In this document: in pieces, positions 10,701 through 17,683 of the stretch | Layout of the letters: the number at the start of each line of letters is the position of its first letter | Numbering within the stretch: position 1 is the stretch's first letter | From: a virus | Virus record (IMG/VR): IMGVR_UViG_3300007963_000055 | Coordinates: 1 to 22,336 of that record | Length of the DNA: 22,336 nucleotides | Reading direction: 5' to 3' (one strand) | Translations under genes and position numbers: made by a program | Notes under the pieces: generated by a model | What the model was told of the DNA's origin: nothing | The model's database searches: none | Seen by the model: only the letters and a program-made list of their open reading frames with translations

Positions 10701-12436
10701 CTTTCGCTTTCCTTATGACTATAGGATTTAATATATCTTCCGCTGCGGTTAACTTGTCGCAAATACCATTAGTAATACAAAATAGGCTTGCAGGGCTTTA
10801 TGGGTTGGCCCCTTCTATAGCAGCTATGCGGCTTGCTTTTAGGTATATGACTATCTCTGATGGGGGATTTAGTGTTGGTGTAGAAAATTATTACGACTAT
10901 AACGCCAAGACTGATACTTTTAGTATTAAAACAACTGCCCCCCGTGCGTACAAAAAAGATTTAGAAAAACTAAACCCTTTAGTAAATATACTGCGTAGAA
11001 AAAATTTGTTTGCAGTAAGTGCTATAGATCAACAGTTTACTCAAGCGCAAAAAAACGAAGTACCTTTTAGACAAGCTAATGACTTTGATGTTGAATTTGA
11101 AAAAGACGGTAGCGTAAAAAACAAAACATACGATAATGTAAAGAACTATATGAGTAAGACCGTAGCTCTTTCAGGCGTATTTTTTTCAGGGGCAGAAAAA
11201 ATATCAAGACAGGCAACACTCATAGCTACATATCTGTTAGAAATAGATAAAATACAAAAAACTAAAAACACATTGTCAAATCAAGATTATGAAAATGCCG
11301 TTGATGAAGCTGTTTATATTATGCAAGAAACAAACGGAGCGTCCTTCAGAGAATCTGCACCGCCTATAACCCGAAAAGCTTGGGCGGCTATGGCAATGAT
11401 GTATAAGACCTTCGGTATGCAGATGTACTATCTGCAAGTTAAACAATTATTTACTGTACTAGATAATACATTTAAGTCTAGGAAAGGAGCTACTCAAGCA
11501 GAAGTAGATGAAATGAGGAGACAAAGGAAGGCAGCTACTACCTTTTTTGTAGGGAATATGGCTGTAGGGTTGTACTTATCTGGAGTCTCAGGACACGTTC
11601 TCTACGGGGCTGTTCAAATGTGGTATGACCTCTACCAACGTCTTTTCAGGGACGAAGAAGATGAAGATTATAAAGACTTTAATCGGATTGTAAGGGAAGC
11701 CTTACATAATCTAGGGGCTGGGGATAGCCTATTCAGGGGGTACCTTGCGGATGTTACGGGGTTTAACGCGGGAGATCGCATGCGTTTAAGTGGGCTTCTT
11801 TTCCAAGAAGATAAGTTTAAAAGAGATTTAAGTTTTGAAGAAGAAGCTTTTCATTATTTAGGTGGCCCTGCTTGGAGTTCTGCTATGAAGCTACCTAGAG
11901 CGGTCACTACATTTAGACAAGGTAATATGTTGCGGGCGGTAGAAGAGGCACTGCCGACAGGGTTCGCTAATTTTATAAAAGCAACAACTCGCTATGCTCC
12001 AGAAGGGGCAAGAACAAAAGATAATATGGTTATACTAGATGACTTTACTACTGGAGAAATAGCAGGACAAGCATTTGGTTTTGCCCCTATGCGTCTTGTA
12101 AAAAGACAAGAACTTATAGCAGAAAGAAAGTTCGTAGAAAGAAGAATATCAAAAGAAAAAACGGATTTGTTAAATGCTTACTCCCGTGCTTATTTCCAAG
12201 GAGATGCGGAGGTACTACAGAAAGTCCGTGAAAAAATGGTTGCATTCAATAAACGGCACGAGAAACTATTCCCAGAAGTTGTTATAAGAGAGCGTACTTT
12301 ACAAAATAGCATCAAAGCTAGAAAAAGAACACGTAAAGATCGTACTCATAATGGGGTAAGGTTTTCACCCTTTATGAAAGAGTACATTGACGCTCAAGAA
12401 AAGATAGAAGAAAAACTTTTATACCCCTCTAAATAA
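4775..12436 (+). CDS. Giant internal virion-type protein with two zinc-metallopeptidase domains, 2553 aa
   Basis: The ATG follows AAAGAGG at a 5-base spacing. Hydrophobic Ala/Gly-rich helices at about residues 130-180 suggest a membrane-active segment. A zincin motif HEFAH is at 691-695 with a downstream E776 in an ADETLAW segment. A Lys-rich linker lies near 895-930. A second zincin motif, HELAH, is at 1374-1378 with E1420/E1421 and E1425 downstream. Residues about 1480-2553 are a long mostly helical region with hydrophobic patches near 1973-2025 and 2250-2290. Very long proteins with peptidase-like domains are known among phage polyvalent and ejected internal proteins (N4-, T7- and P-SSP-type podophages), delivered with the DNA. 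That role is inferred from size, position at the end of the virion block and hydrophobic patches. No transglycosylase or RNA polymerase motif was recognised. It is the last gene of the rightward arm. Confidence 0.8.
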   Translation: MSAQEEDLDTPKTLAELVGAAFVAPMKAEAAEKARRREAEVGPRSGIGAAFATGVDRAGLYTGQGGEAIASLLDDYEATEDFAAWLDALSKEQIAEETAQIEALQQYRTSREDIGWGSADEIASGISYYGEAFVEQLPLLGAGIAGTVGAAYVLPLLGASAAVTAAGAATAGAATQVPYFFGSNITRQKEEGRSVEEVEYADAAGAAVLQSVASQAATLVGLKLVPKIGKEATDNLMRNIGKAGEGLFTVPKSRLGSAAKGAGFTGVAEGLTEAGQQALERWQAGLSLTSDEAIEEYRVALIDGAVLGGIFGGSTGALGIDTLSMVEKGETAKAIEQKLGGLDTKLAGELETVGEDAPAWKSAQLSGEIRSEAYFEDAEAHYELEVAKGREPEEVKAEIAAELERVLLIEADRGAAPTPLQAKDAFSSIQEKEQAAVANFVGSLGSAEVQKGRPDLEPELTPIEKVDADPVSGAPVAADPVSGAPVVAADPDADAGTTSTVNDINEAWETYAQATQEGTLRDVTDATDSAGAVAQQDTDTTEALLKEAAEEEAKTGVVPTKYTYETLVAVNEDRDILSDAQVAEARVVLEAIENVEADPRNGAAPISFFNAVEGVIKNPEDKNIAAQIKTRLSQLSQAGVSLPNIVVDDIPVSKVDTTNENVVTAGQYDSAQNTIYLDPITGGLGNETILHEFAHAVLVPAVSIGRRQPANSPLKKTVSELDVIQNIIEKEVGKELDQYAVIKKGKKEYEVPEGVELPPALEDIAQGSNVFANADETLAWTLTNPKAKEYLESIVVPEKSLVSKGGRIKNLWDAFVDWAARLIGIQPKDTTALAKVLDVSNQLFKADLDTIVGGMDAFVESRKGVAPTPIRIGTMKDLMGFLAKKKEAIFTPKAETKDKPKVKLEAKPKKLKKLKTTSTAEKVAKAKVARKEYDNASQKAMANTILRVIDKNTQQEMEAANEAPDRFRPDETTVSEYLPIGDINKINTLLNNEESALLEGKNKNKKTPASAAWNYFKGYKKPESALRELAWGIGVGAEANPAFSRVSKKVLASPEEGKIGEYFLSPWEEAFFTDTGGENTILFLDWAENNLSKTALVKLKQSTEIFKRRNDRITSLPSATNKIQTDKKDPFDPSFASEVRTIDPESSEGAYIATYIDWDKRQRTIDTEAARKFTTKKRRTAERKAIQTSLKGAKIKRNINLNSLEKEEISIQKDALEQGNITQKEYDTKVKNLKEEYDAARQIDKLQDVEATLEAELINILAGLDNSLPLTIEAAKELDMLVDPKLVAALEARKKKDTGATVALQYIFSTTSDKNIKRVVRAFHAQIVKNPVKIVLTDKPLLDADGIAVASKYDHGTKTITINKEYLNTRALLHELAHAVTFETIKGDKKNKIPAVKDLNNLYENVKDIIGDVYGTFNLEEFVAEAFSNVEFRRRLAGINPEGKPVNALQKFTTVIRRLLNSVLRFLNIADPKPITATALDQVDQILNGIVPPVTDIDSALSGATAANVVERVMSLVAESSADHAEIAREPKATNLLYRQLVNSSAHVQRMFSLFASNQTFADMANRVGLKDMLDIDKLLMRTKGATDKVAREIEVIVTAYDKWATKAGVEGVQAFNDAIYHKDFGATIEQVDISLTKAEAIKKYGKNSDKFGIWEQQRPTWNKLRTIVVDGKNGHDIYKMFNGYYARKYLELRDLLTGRVTDLIKEANKGKPKASIQKDLDKIKKDILAPLFEKQPLEVYFPLVRNGTYAVGFSVYSEAVDPDTGFIPPRQQFTYELYRTFDEAQQRIDSLREAVTKVENKKKKKETLTQQERWLEAVDLSTLNTTPEDINVKRESLNDLRVNQEVTQKVFTLIKGADEETKQQVTDMFINLLPEYSFAKQLQTRKVTPGFIDNSLFALQTKGRSLGIQLERLKIGPDADKLRNRIKNAVAPKGVTEFEDRLFKSVKQIAEQKVQDLMSPPDVSEMDKWASRANAFAFLMTIGFNISSAAVNLSQIPLVIQNRLAGLYGLAPSIAAMRLAFRYMTISDGGFSVGVENYYDYNAKTDTFSIKTTAPRAYKKDLEKLNPLVNILRRKNLFAVSAIDQQFTQAQKNEVPFRQANDFDVEFEKDGSVKNKTYDNVKNYMSKTVALSGVFFSGAEKISRQATLIATYLLEIDKIQKTKNTLSNQDYENAVDEAVYIMQETNGASFRESAPPITRKAWAAMAMMYKTFGMQMYYLQVKQLFTVLDNTFKSRKGATQAEVDEMRRQRKAATTFFVGNMAVGLYLSGVSGHVLYGAVQMWYDLYQRLFRDEEDEDYKDFNRIVREALHNLGAGDSLFRGYLADVTGFNAGDRMRLSGLLFQEDKFKRDLSFEEEAFHYLGGPAWSSAMKLPRAVTTFRQGNMLRAVEEALPTGFANFIKATTRYAPEGARTKDNMVILDDFTTGEIAGQAFGFAPMRLVKRQELIAERKFVERRISKEKTDLLNAYSRAYFQGDAEVLQKVREKMVAFNKRHEKLFPEVVIRERTLQNSIKARKRTRKDRTHNGVRFSPFMKEYIDAQEKIEEKLLYPSK
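6179..6238 (+). repeat. Two 30-bp tandem units in a linker of the giant gene
   Basis: The unit begins GATCCTGTTAGTGGTGCCCC and encodes DPVSGAPVAA; the second copy differs by one base near its end (DPVSGAPVVA). It lies in an acidic, Ala/Pro/Val-rich stretch between the N-terminal helical region and the first zincin domain, so it most likely forms a flexible spacer. Confidence 0.9.
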
Positions 12437-12459
12437 AAACCCCCCTATGAAAGGGGGGT
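12431..12459 (-). terminator. Rho-independent terminator for the leftward transcripts
   Basis: ACCCCCCT at 12439-12446 pairs with AGGGGGGT at 12452-12459 around a 5-base loop. On the minus strand the hairpin is followed by TTTTATTT, a good U-tract; on the plus strand it is followed by AAAAGGG, which is not. It should therefore stop transcription of the replication arm before it runs antisense into the virion arm. The T-tract overlaps the stop codon of the giant gene. It may also slow or protect the end of the rightward mRNA, but that is inference. Confidence 0.8.
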
Positions 12460-12517
12460 AAAAGGGAGTGCATATTTTGGAGAATAGCACGACAGATGTA
12501 CTGTCCCGCGTATACTA

Positions 12518-12754
12518 TCACAAGGTTCTCCACACACGTAACCCTAAACATCCGTCTTCTATACATATTTTGCTTAAAAACCCCCAATTTCGCTCGATAA
12601 ACACGTTCTTTACCTGTTTTTTAGCTTCTTCGGTGTTAATGCAGGGTATAAAAATAGAAGTACTTACGTCCATTGCACCCCACTCAACAACTATCTTTAC
12701 CCCATCAGGGGCAAGATCATAAGTCCGTAGTATCTCCAAGTTCTTCATTGTCAT
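12518..12754 (-). CDS. Small conserved-looking phage protein, 78 aa
   Basis: I do not know its function. The protein has a beta-like segment (GVKIVVEWGAMDVSTSIFIP), a helix (NTEEAKKQVKNVF) and a C-terminal GLRVWRTL. This resembles small uncharacterised phage proteins I recall with a pattern of aliphatic-FVP, helix and G-x-RVWR, so I consider it real despite its size. It is the last gene of the leftward arm: the stop lies about 60 bases before the terminator. Its start overlaps the end of the primase gene; ATG at 12754 and ATG at 12748 are both possible, and neither has a clear ribosome binding site, so it probably depends on coupling to the primase. The plus-strand frame over the same bases (12468-12722) looks like noise. 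Confidence 0.7.
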   Translation of the reverse strand: MTMKNLEILRTYDLAPDGVKIVVEWGAMDVSTSIFIPCINTEEAKKQVKNVFIERNWGFLSKICIEDGCLGLRVWRTL

Positions 12755-15512
12755 CTATCGCAAACTTCATAACTAATACATCAGCAGAGGGTAAGTTCAA
12801 ACTAGTACCTTTACCTAACCTGACCTTAGCTCGCCTACCCTCACAATGCTCTGTAATCTGTTTCAGTAAGTGCGAGTAATTTATCTGTAGCTCCCCGCAC
12901 CAACTCTTTAATATCTTAGGCACGACATAGAACAGTTGAGTATCTGTCTCATATCTGGCTACTAATTTCCCCCTAGCAAACGCTTCAGGGATAACCAAAG
13001 CGTCTAACCCGTTGTTTTGAATTTTACTACGATTATCTTGGGTGCTTTTGATCTGTAATATGTTGCTTATATGCTCGATAAAAAAGTTATTCATAGTATC
13101 AAATACAGAGACATTGCTAGTCTCAGTGTTCCGTTTATTCTGTGGTAGCAATACTTCAATCACCCACTTAAATATGTTCTTAGTGTTAAAAGATATTAGC
13201 CCCAGACGCTTTGCAATTATAAGCCCTACCATAGTTGCTGATATATGTGCTGACCAAAAACGATTTTCCTGCTCTAACTTTCCTACTCTGTCTACACGAC
13301 TTTTCATTTCCTTAGTCATGGCTCTTATTTCCTCTAGGTTGTTCATAACGTACTGCACAAAAATAATACCCGCAGTACCAAATTGTTCTGCTTTAACACC
13401 TTCTTCAAAAGCATAAGCATCGTCTATAGATCCAAGTAGGTGCTTAACATTTGGCACATAGCACTCCAATACTCTTTGTGCTTCTGCTTTGGGCATAGCT
13501 TTCGCCATGCTAACGCGCTCTATGATACTGGAGTTACCTGTAGTTAGTGCTAGGTTACTCCAAGGGTTACCCCTAAACCTTTCTACATTGCCACTGGAAG
13601 TTAAACGGTTGCGTTGTTTCCCAGAAGAAAATTGATAGAGTAAGTCTGACCCCTCTTTGGGGCTTATGTTTGTTATCTCATCTATTACTAAAGGTAAACT
13701 GTGATACAACTCTCCCCGATTCATTTTACTGTGATGGGTGTCATCTTTATCGAGGATTAGTCTTTGTGGGTTCCCCCATATCCCTAGCTGTGCAATAGCT
13801 GCTGTTGTCTTCGCTACACCAGAATCCAAATTATGTAAATGTAAAGCCGCACAGTTAGCATTGAAGAACTGCATTAACACAGACCCAAATCCTGCACCAA
13901 GTACATACTGGTAAAGTTCTAAACCTTCTTTGTCCCAGAAAGAGATTAATTCTTTCCACCCCTCTAAGGTACCTTTAGGTTCAAATGCGTCGAACAATCC
14001 CATAGTTTGATTAGATGGAGGGTTGAATTCAATACTATCAGAGAGTACTTTCTGGTTCCCTAATATGAATGCGTCCATCTTCTCGTCAGTCCAACCGAAC
14101 TGTCTATGAGCATCCTTAGCTACCGTGTTAGCTTGCAGTTCATTTATCCATGTCGTTGTGTAAGTCATTAGCTCATCCATCTTTGTTACAGCTACCCCCT
14201 GTGCGGATAGCATCTTACGAAATTCTTCCCGTGATGTAACAGCGGTAAGAGGTAGTGTGAATTCTCTAATCCCATCCTGCGGTAAATGTAGACGCATCAC
14301 CACAGACTCTCCAAACTCAGGATCAACTACTCGTTGTACAACATATATATCATTGTGGTATATACATTTTTCATCAATATCCCCATCTGTGTTTGATAGT
14401 CTAATATATACTCCCCCATTTGCCCCCCTAAAATAAGGATGGGGATATGTAGGTATATCCTTTTCTTTCTTTTGAGAACTGGTATCTGCTTCTTTATATC
14501 TGTTCCCCAATACAATAGGAGATTTTACCTTCCCCCAATTAGGGCAGTCAGGACAGATATCTGGGTTAAGCTCGTCAAACTTTGCACAGGTGTATGGCCC
14601 TTTTATAGGCCCAAACTTTCTGCTCGTTTCCTCTTCGCTATACTGAGGATGGCGTTTTGAAAGTGTACGAGAGGCTTTCTTTCCATCAACACAAAACCGT
14701 GCAATAGACAGCCCTGCTCTCCACATAGGTTCACTAGTATTTTCCTGATCCTTGAGAATCAGCTCTAACTGTTTACACCCCCGTCCTTCCTTTGTCTTAT
14801 TTATTATATCTACAAAAGACGCTTCCCTGTTCCCTAGTAACGCATCCATAACAGCATTACTACCAGTAGGTGCAGCCTTGGTAGGGGGTGGTACAGTATC
14901 TACCCCTAAAAGTTTTGCAAAGTCATCAAAGTCTATGGGTTTAAGCCCATTATCTCCCAGTCTAAATACTTTACTTGGGGGATCAGTCTTATAATTGTGC
15001 GTATCAGGTACACGTAAGACCCTTGCAGTATCTGAAGTAACGGCTGGGTCTGCATGCAAATTGTGTTTAGCACATAAAGATTTAAATCTCTCTGCTACGG
15101 GTATCCAATCATCAGGGTGTATGTTATCTGATAAAGCCCAGTAGGCATGTATACCTCTTCCAGAATCTATACATATAGGTCTGGCTAACCCAAGAGTTTT
15201 ACAAAAGTGTATTAAAGCGTTTAAAGCTTCTTTCTTTGTGGCGTAATCCTTACTAGGCCCACAATCAAGATCAAAAAAGAAACTACGTAGATACTGGACG
15301 TTATCTGCTTTTCTTGAACCTTTTTCTTTAAAAGTTGCTAACCCAAAATAAACATCAAACCCTATCTCGTCTAAATTTTTTCCTTCTTCTATAAGTACAT
15401 CTACATCATCGTAAAATCTTTGAATCCGTTTAGAGGTAGTTGAGTTCGCTGCGAAAAGACAGTAGTGCCCTGCGTCTCCTAATACCGCACGTAAAAAAGT
15501 ATTGGTATCCAT
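12717..15512 (-). CDS. Primase-helicase fusion, 931 aa
   Basis: This is likely the replicative primase and helicase in one chain. Residues 1-205 look like an archaeo-eukaryotic-type primase domain: FFFDLDCG with acidic pair D81/D83, a GRGIHAYW segment with H122, and SDTARVLRVPDTHNYK at 160-175. Residues 225-335 look like a primase-associated connector with a cysteine group C309, C320, C323. Residues about 355-700 fit a DUF927-type SF3-like ATPase: P-loop-like LDSGVAKTTA at 562-571, Walker B LPLVIDE ending at D611/E612, and a TTGNSSIIER segment near 657-666. The P-loop departs from the usual GxxGxGK(S/T), but that is seen in this family as I recall it. The start follows a weak TGGA 7-10 bases upstream. 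It follows the SSB gene across a 113-base gap with a nested inverted repeat. The DUF927 assignment is from memory of the family, not a search. Confidence 0.85.
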   Translation of the reverse strand: MDTNTFLRAVLGDAGHYCLFAANSTTSKRIQRFYDDVDVLIEEGKNLDEIGFDVYFGLATFKEKGSRKADNVQYLRSFFFDLDCGPSKDYATKKEALNALIHFCKTLGLARPICIDSGRGIHAYWALSDNIHPDDWIPVAERFKSLCAKHNLHADPAVTSDTARVLRVPDTHNYKTDPPSKVFRLGDNGLKPIDFDDFAKLLGVDTVPPPTKAAPTGSNAVMDALLGNREASFVDIINKTKEGRGCKQLELILKDQENTSEPMWRAGLSIARFCVDGKKASRTLSKRHPQYSEEETSRKFGPIKGPYTCAKFDELNPDICPDCPNWGKVKSPIVLGNRYKEADTSSQKKEKDIPTYPHPYFRGANGGVYIRLSNTDGDIDEKCIYHNDIYVVQRVVDPEFGESVVMRLHLPQDGIREFTLPLTAVTSREEFRKMLSAQGVAVTKMDELMTYTTTWINELQANTVAKDAHRQFGWTDEKMDAFILGNQKVLSDSIEFNPPSNQTMGLFDAFEPKGTLEGWKELISFWDKEGLELYQYVLGAGFGSVLMQFFNANCAALHLHNLDSGVAKTTAAIAQLGIWGNPQRLILDKDDTHHSKMNRGELYHSLPLVIDEITNISPKEGSDLLYQFSSGKQRNRLTSSGNVERFRGNPWSNLALTTGNSSIIERVSMAKAMPKAEAQRVLECYVPNVKHLLGSIDDAYAFEEGVKAEQFGTAGIIFVQYVMNNLEEIRAMTKEMKSRVDRVGKLEQENRFWSAHISATMVGLIIAKRLGLISFNTKNIFKWVIEVLLPQNKRNTETSNVSVFDTMNNFFIEHISNILQIKSTQDNRSKIQNNGLDALVIPEAFARGKLVARYETDTQLFYVVPKILKSWCGELQINYSHLLKQITEHCEGRRAKVRLGKGTSLNLPSADVLVMKFAIDDNEELGDTTDL

Positions 15513-15528
15513 TGTCTATCCAAAAGAA

Positions 15529-15607
15529 TGCCACGGCGGGGGATGGCTGCAGGAGTAGAAGAATATAAACTGCCATCCTTTTTCGGTGGTTAAGCCTAGC
15601 CGTGGCA
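15529..15607 (-). other. Nested inverted repeat ahead of the primase gene
   Basis: The outer arms are perfect 9-bp complements (15529-15537 with 15599-15607, minus-strand TGCCACGGC / GCCGTGGCA). Inside them a perfect 7-bp stem (15541-15547 with 15572-15578, GGATGGC / GCCATCC) closes a 24-base AT-rich loop. The 20 unpaired minus-strand bases 5' of the inner stem include an A5 run. On the plus strand the inner stem is followed by T5, so it could weakly terminate antisense transcripts. The element fills most of the non-coding gap between SSB and primase. It may be a structured mRNA leader, an RNase processing site or a replication origin; the sequence alone does not decide. Confidence 0.6.
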
Positions 15608-15625
15608 AAAGCTCATTAAGATAAC

Positions 15626-16354
15626 TTAATCGTCATCACCCCATTCGTCAATAATTGCGTCTAAATCGTCGCCATCATCCTTTTTTGGGGGAGCTTTCTT
15701 TTTCTTCACTACTTTCTTTGGTTCTTCTGGTTCTTCATCCCAGATTTGGTCAGTACCATCATCCTTGGGGGTTTCTTTCTCTTCCACTACTTCCTCGGTA
15801 AAAGGATTGTCAGCTTCAACAGTGAAACCGTCTTCTACCTCAAATGGGCTAGTGACACTACTTTCAGCTAATTTAATAACCTGTATCGCATTTAAACGTA
15901 GTGTTACACCTGCCATCTTAGTAGCCTTCATAAAATACGGCACCAATACTACAGCTACGTTAATAATACTGCCTGTCGTTAGCTTAAACTCGTCTGGCAA
16001 TATCTCGTTTGCTGCAGAAAACTGTCGCGGCTTACGAGTGGCTTCCTTGTTATACGCAGCCTTGATCTTCACTTTCACATCGAAGATAGCATCCTTATCT
16101 TTAATGGTACCTTCCAATATTTTGAAGTTATCCTTAAAGTCAGGCCAATCTTTAGCCTTCTTCTCGTTGTACACTTCTACCATCGCCTTACGCAATGGTA
16201 CGATATCAGCGTAAGCAATTTTAAGATTAACCGTGTATTCAGCACCGTCATCAGTTGCAACACATGGAACACTTCTGTTCTCCGTGTTGTCAAATTTGTA
16301 AGGGCGATCAAGTTTTGGGTAGAGTGCTTCCACCCCTTTAATATTATATTTCAT
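15626..16354 (-). CDS. Phage single-stranded DNA-binding protein, 242 aa
   Basis: I chose ATG at 16354 because TTTGGAGAATGGC places GGAG at proper spacing before it; the upstream in-frame TTG at 16366 overlaps that site. Residues 1-165 are beta-rich and basic/aromatic, compatible with an OB fold. After about residue 180 the chain is disordered and strongly charged: an acidic stretch, a Lys-rich patch (KKVVKKKKAPPKK at 213-225) and a terminal DDLDAIIDEWGDDD. Such an acidic tip is the hallmark of T7 gp2.5-type and other SSBs, where it contacts polymerase and helicase. The location between replication genes agrees. Residues 169-181 contain SPFEVEDGFT, nearly repeated in the neighbouring gene. 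I place it in the T7-like SSB group from overall features, not from a search. Confidence 0.8.
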   Translation of the reverse strand: MKYNIKGVEALYPKLDRPYKFDNTENRSVPCVATDDGAEYTVNLKIAYADIVPLRKAMVEVYNEKKAKDWPDFKDNFKILEGTIKDKDAIFDVKVKIKAAYNKEATRKPRQFSAANEILPDEFKLTTGSIINVAVVLVPYFMKATKMAGVTLRLNAIQVIKLAESSVTSPFEVEDGFTVEADNPFTEEVVEEKETPKDDGTDQIWDEEPEEPKKVVKKKKAPPKKDDGDDLDAIIDEWGDDD

Positions 16355-16368
16355 GCCATTCTCCAAAG

Positions 16369-17007
16369 TCAGGCGTTTAAGGTAAACCCCTCTGTCTCTT
16401 CAAAAGGGGAACTGTTGGTTTCTTCGAGTCGAGAAAAATCTAGCGTAATAGCTGCTAACGTATCAGGATGTTCAACCATAGACTGACTTAACTCTAACTC
16501 TGTTTCTTCTAGTGGACGCAGAGGTGCAAAAAATAGTTTAGGCACCGCACTACTCCCATCAAAGTACATTTTAGTAAACACTGTCATTGACGGTGTACTG
16601 TGTTGCTGTAAAAAACGTGCGTACTCCTGTAACGGCATATGCCCGTCTTTAGCCCTGCCAAAAATACTATTAGCAGGTATGTGTAGTTGGTACACATTAG
16701 GATCATCTTTTAATAGCACAGCCAACTTCTGTGAGTACTTACAAGCCCTACCACCACCAGATGCAGATCCGCGTATGTCATGTTTGCAGTCCATACATCT
16801 AACTGCTTGTTTTTCAAAGACTTGTGAATCAGGTTGTCTAGTGTCGGATGACCAACACACAGGGGCTTGCATTGCATTCGGATCAAACTCATTAGCGTAG
16901 TAGATCCTTTGAACAGGTGCCGCATTAACAATAATAATTTCAAGTTGGGTTTCAAATTCATCGGAACCTGTATTGAACGTATTGTTGCGAATGCTGATCC
17001 TGTGCAT
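16369..17007 (-). CDS. Four-cysteine phage protein of unknown function, 212 aa
   Basis: The start ATG overlaps the stop of the upstream helix-turn-helix gene (TAATG), and its own stop is 14 bases from the SSB start, so the three are likely co-translated. Four cysteines are placed as C51-x19-C71-x2-C74-x14-C89, with the middle pair in RCMDCKHD and the last in ACKYSQ. This suits one zinc site, or less likely an Fe-S cluster. I recall related proteins next to SSB genes in many phages, usually unnamed, with the same CW, CxxC and YSQKLAV elements and a YQLHIPANSIFG segment (106-117). The C-terminus (SPFEETEGFTLNA) echoes a motif in the SSB. A role beside SSB in DNA replication or recombination is inferred from context. 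Confidence 0.8.
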   Translation of the reverse strand: MHRISIRNNTFNTGSDEFETQLEIIIVNAAPVQRIYYANEFDPNAMQAPVCWSSDTRQPDSQVFEKQAVRCMDCKHDIRGSASGGGRACKYSQKLAVLLKDDPNVYQLHIPANSIFGRAKDGHMPLQEYARFLQQHSTPSMTVFTKMYFDGSSAVPKLFFAPLRPLEETELELSQSMVEHPDTLAAITLDFSRLEETNSSPFEETEGFTLNA

Positions 17008-17237
17008 TAGTAGTCATCATCCAGATTAAAGGGTAACTCCCCTTGTTTCTGATCTGCAGGATCTTCTTGCCGCAAAGCTTTCTCGATATCTTCAAGAACA
17101 AAACGATAGGTGTTACCCGCTTTGATATAAGTGTTTCGCGGAATGTGATCTTTGCGAATCCAACTCCGCACCGTGCTAACACTAACCGCGAACCGATCAG
17201 CTACAGCTTCTATAGGTACATATTCCTGACTACTCAT
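17007..17237 (-). CDS. Small helix-turn-helix DNA-binding protein (MerR/excisionase-like), 76 aa
   Basis: Residues 7-55 form a MerR-type winged helix-turn-helix: VPIEAVADRFAVSVSTVRSWIR is helix, turn and recognition helix, followed by a wing (KAGNTYRF) and LEDIEKAL. This is the layout of phage excisionases and small transcription factors of the HTH_17 type. The C-terminal 20 residues are polar and acidic. CGAGG, 6 bases before the ATG, is a good ribosome binding site and overlaps the upstream stop. No integrase is visible in the window, so excisionase is a weak guess and a regulator of phage promoters is equally likely. The dyad at 17692-17705 in the nearby promoter is a possible target. Confidence 0.8.
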   Translation of the reverse strand: MSSQEYVPIEAVADRFAVSVSTVRSWIRKDHIPRNTYIKAGNTYRFVLEDIEKALRQEDPADQKQGELPFNLDDDY

Positions 17238-17238
17238 A

Positions 17239-17646
17239 TTATCCTCGTGGTTTCTGAATGGTTATTGTGTAAGTGGCATCCGACTGTAGGCCAACAGGAA
17301 TAAGTTGTTCGTTTCCCTCTTCCGCAAGAAATTCCTCAAGGTTCTTCTGAGCAATTCGCTTCTGCAGTATTTCGGGAATCTCATGTTCGAGAACAAATTT
17401 ATGAAATGCTTCCCAATCACTACACCAATAGTTCACTTTCCGCTTGCGGTAGAAAGTACCCTCAGTAGTCTTGACTGAGTTAACATCATTCTCATTGCAG
17501 TGAGTTAACAGATAGCTCTGGATCTTATCTTGTTGTTCAACAAGAGCCTTATCCTGAACATCAAATTCTGCTTTTAATTCACTGCGCTTATCCCGCAGGT
17601 TGCGGAACGCCTTCACAAGCTTTGGCAAGCTCATCTTACTACTCAT
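17239..17646 (-). CDS. Conserved phage protein of unknown function, 135 aa
   Basis: ATG at 17646 is preferred over the in-frame ATG at 17658 because GGAG sits 6 bases before it and the upstream codon has no ribosome binding site. Residues 5-50 form a charged helix likely to coil (LVKAFRNLRDKRSELKAEF...). A central segment SVKTTEGTFYRKRK (57-70), a DWEAFHKFVLEHE helix (78-91) and a C-terminal beta-like tail follow. I recall many phages encoding proteins with the same plan (RDxRSELK helix, VxSVxTxxGTxY, DWxAFxxFV) in early or replication regions with no assigned role. It is the first gene after the promoter at 17684-17712 and is followed by the regulator gene after only one base. Confidence 0.8.
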   Translation of the reverse strand: MSSKMSLPKLVKAFRNLRDKRSELKAEFDVQDKALVEQQDKIQSYLLTHCNENDVNSVKTTEGTFYRKRKVNYWCSDWEAFHKFVLEHEIPEILQKRIAQKNLEEFLAEEGNEQLIPVGLQSDATYTITIQKPRG

Positions 17647-17683
17647 CTTTTTCTCCATCGCACCAGCAAATACTGGGATCTCG

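Noticed and set aside
12468-12722. Plus-strand 84-aa frame after the giant gene
   Set aside because: It lies opposite the more protein-like minus-strand frame, lacks a good ribosome binding site and resembles nothing I know.
15542-15583. Inner stem plus T5 as a plus-strand terminator
   Set aside because: The loop is 24 bases and no plus-strand gene lies upstream, so the nested-repeat reading on the minus strand explains it better.
16366-16366. TTG at 16366 as start of the SSB
   Set aside because: It overlaps the GGAG ribosome binding site that serves the ATG at 16354.
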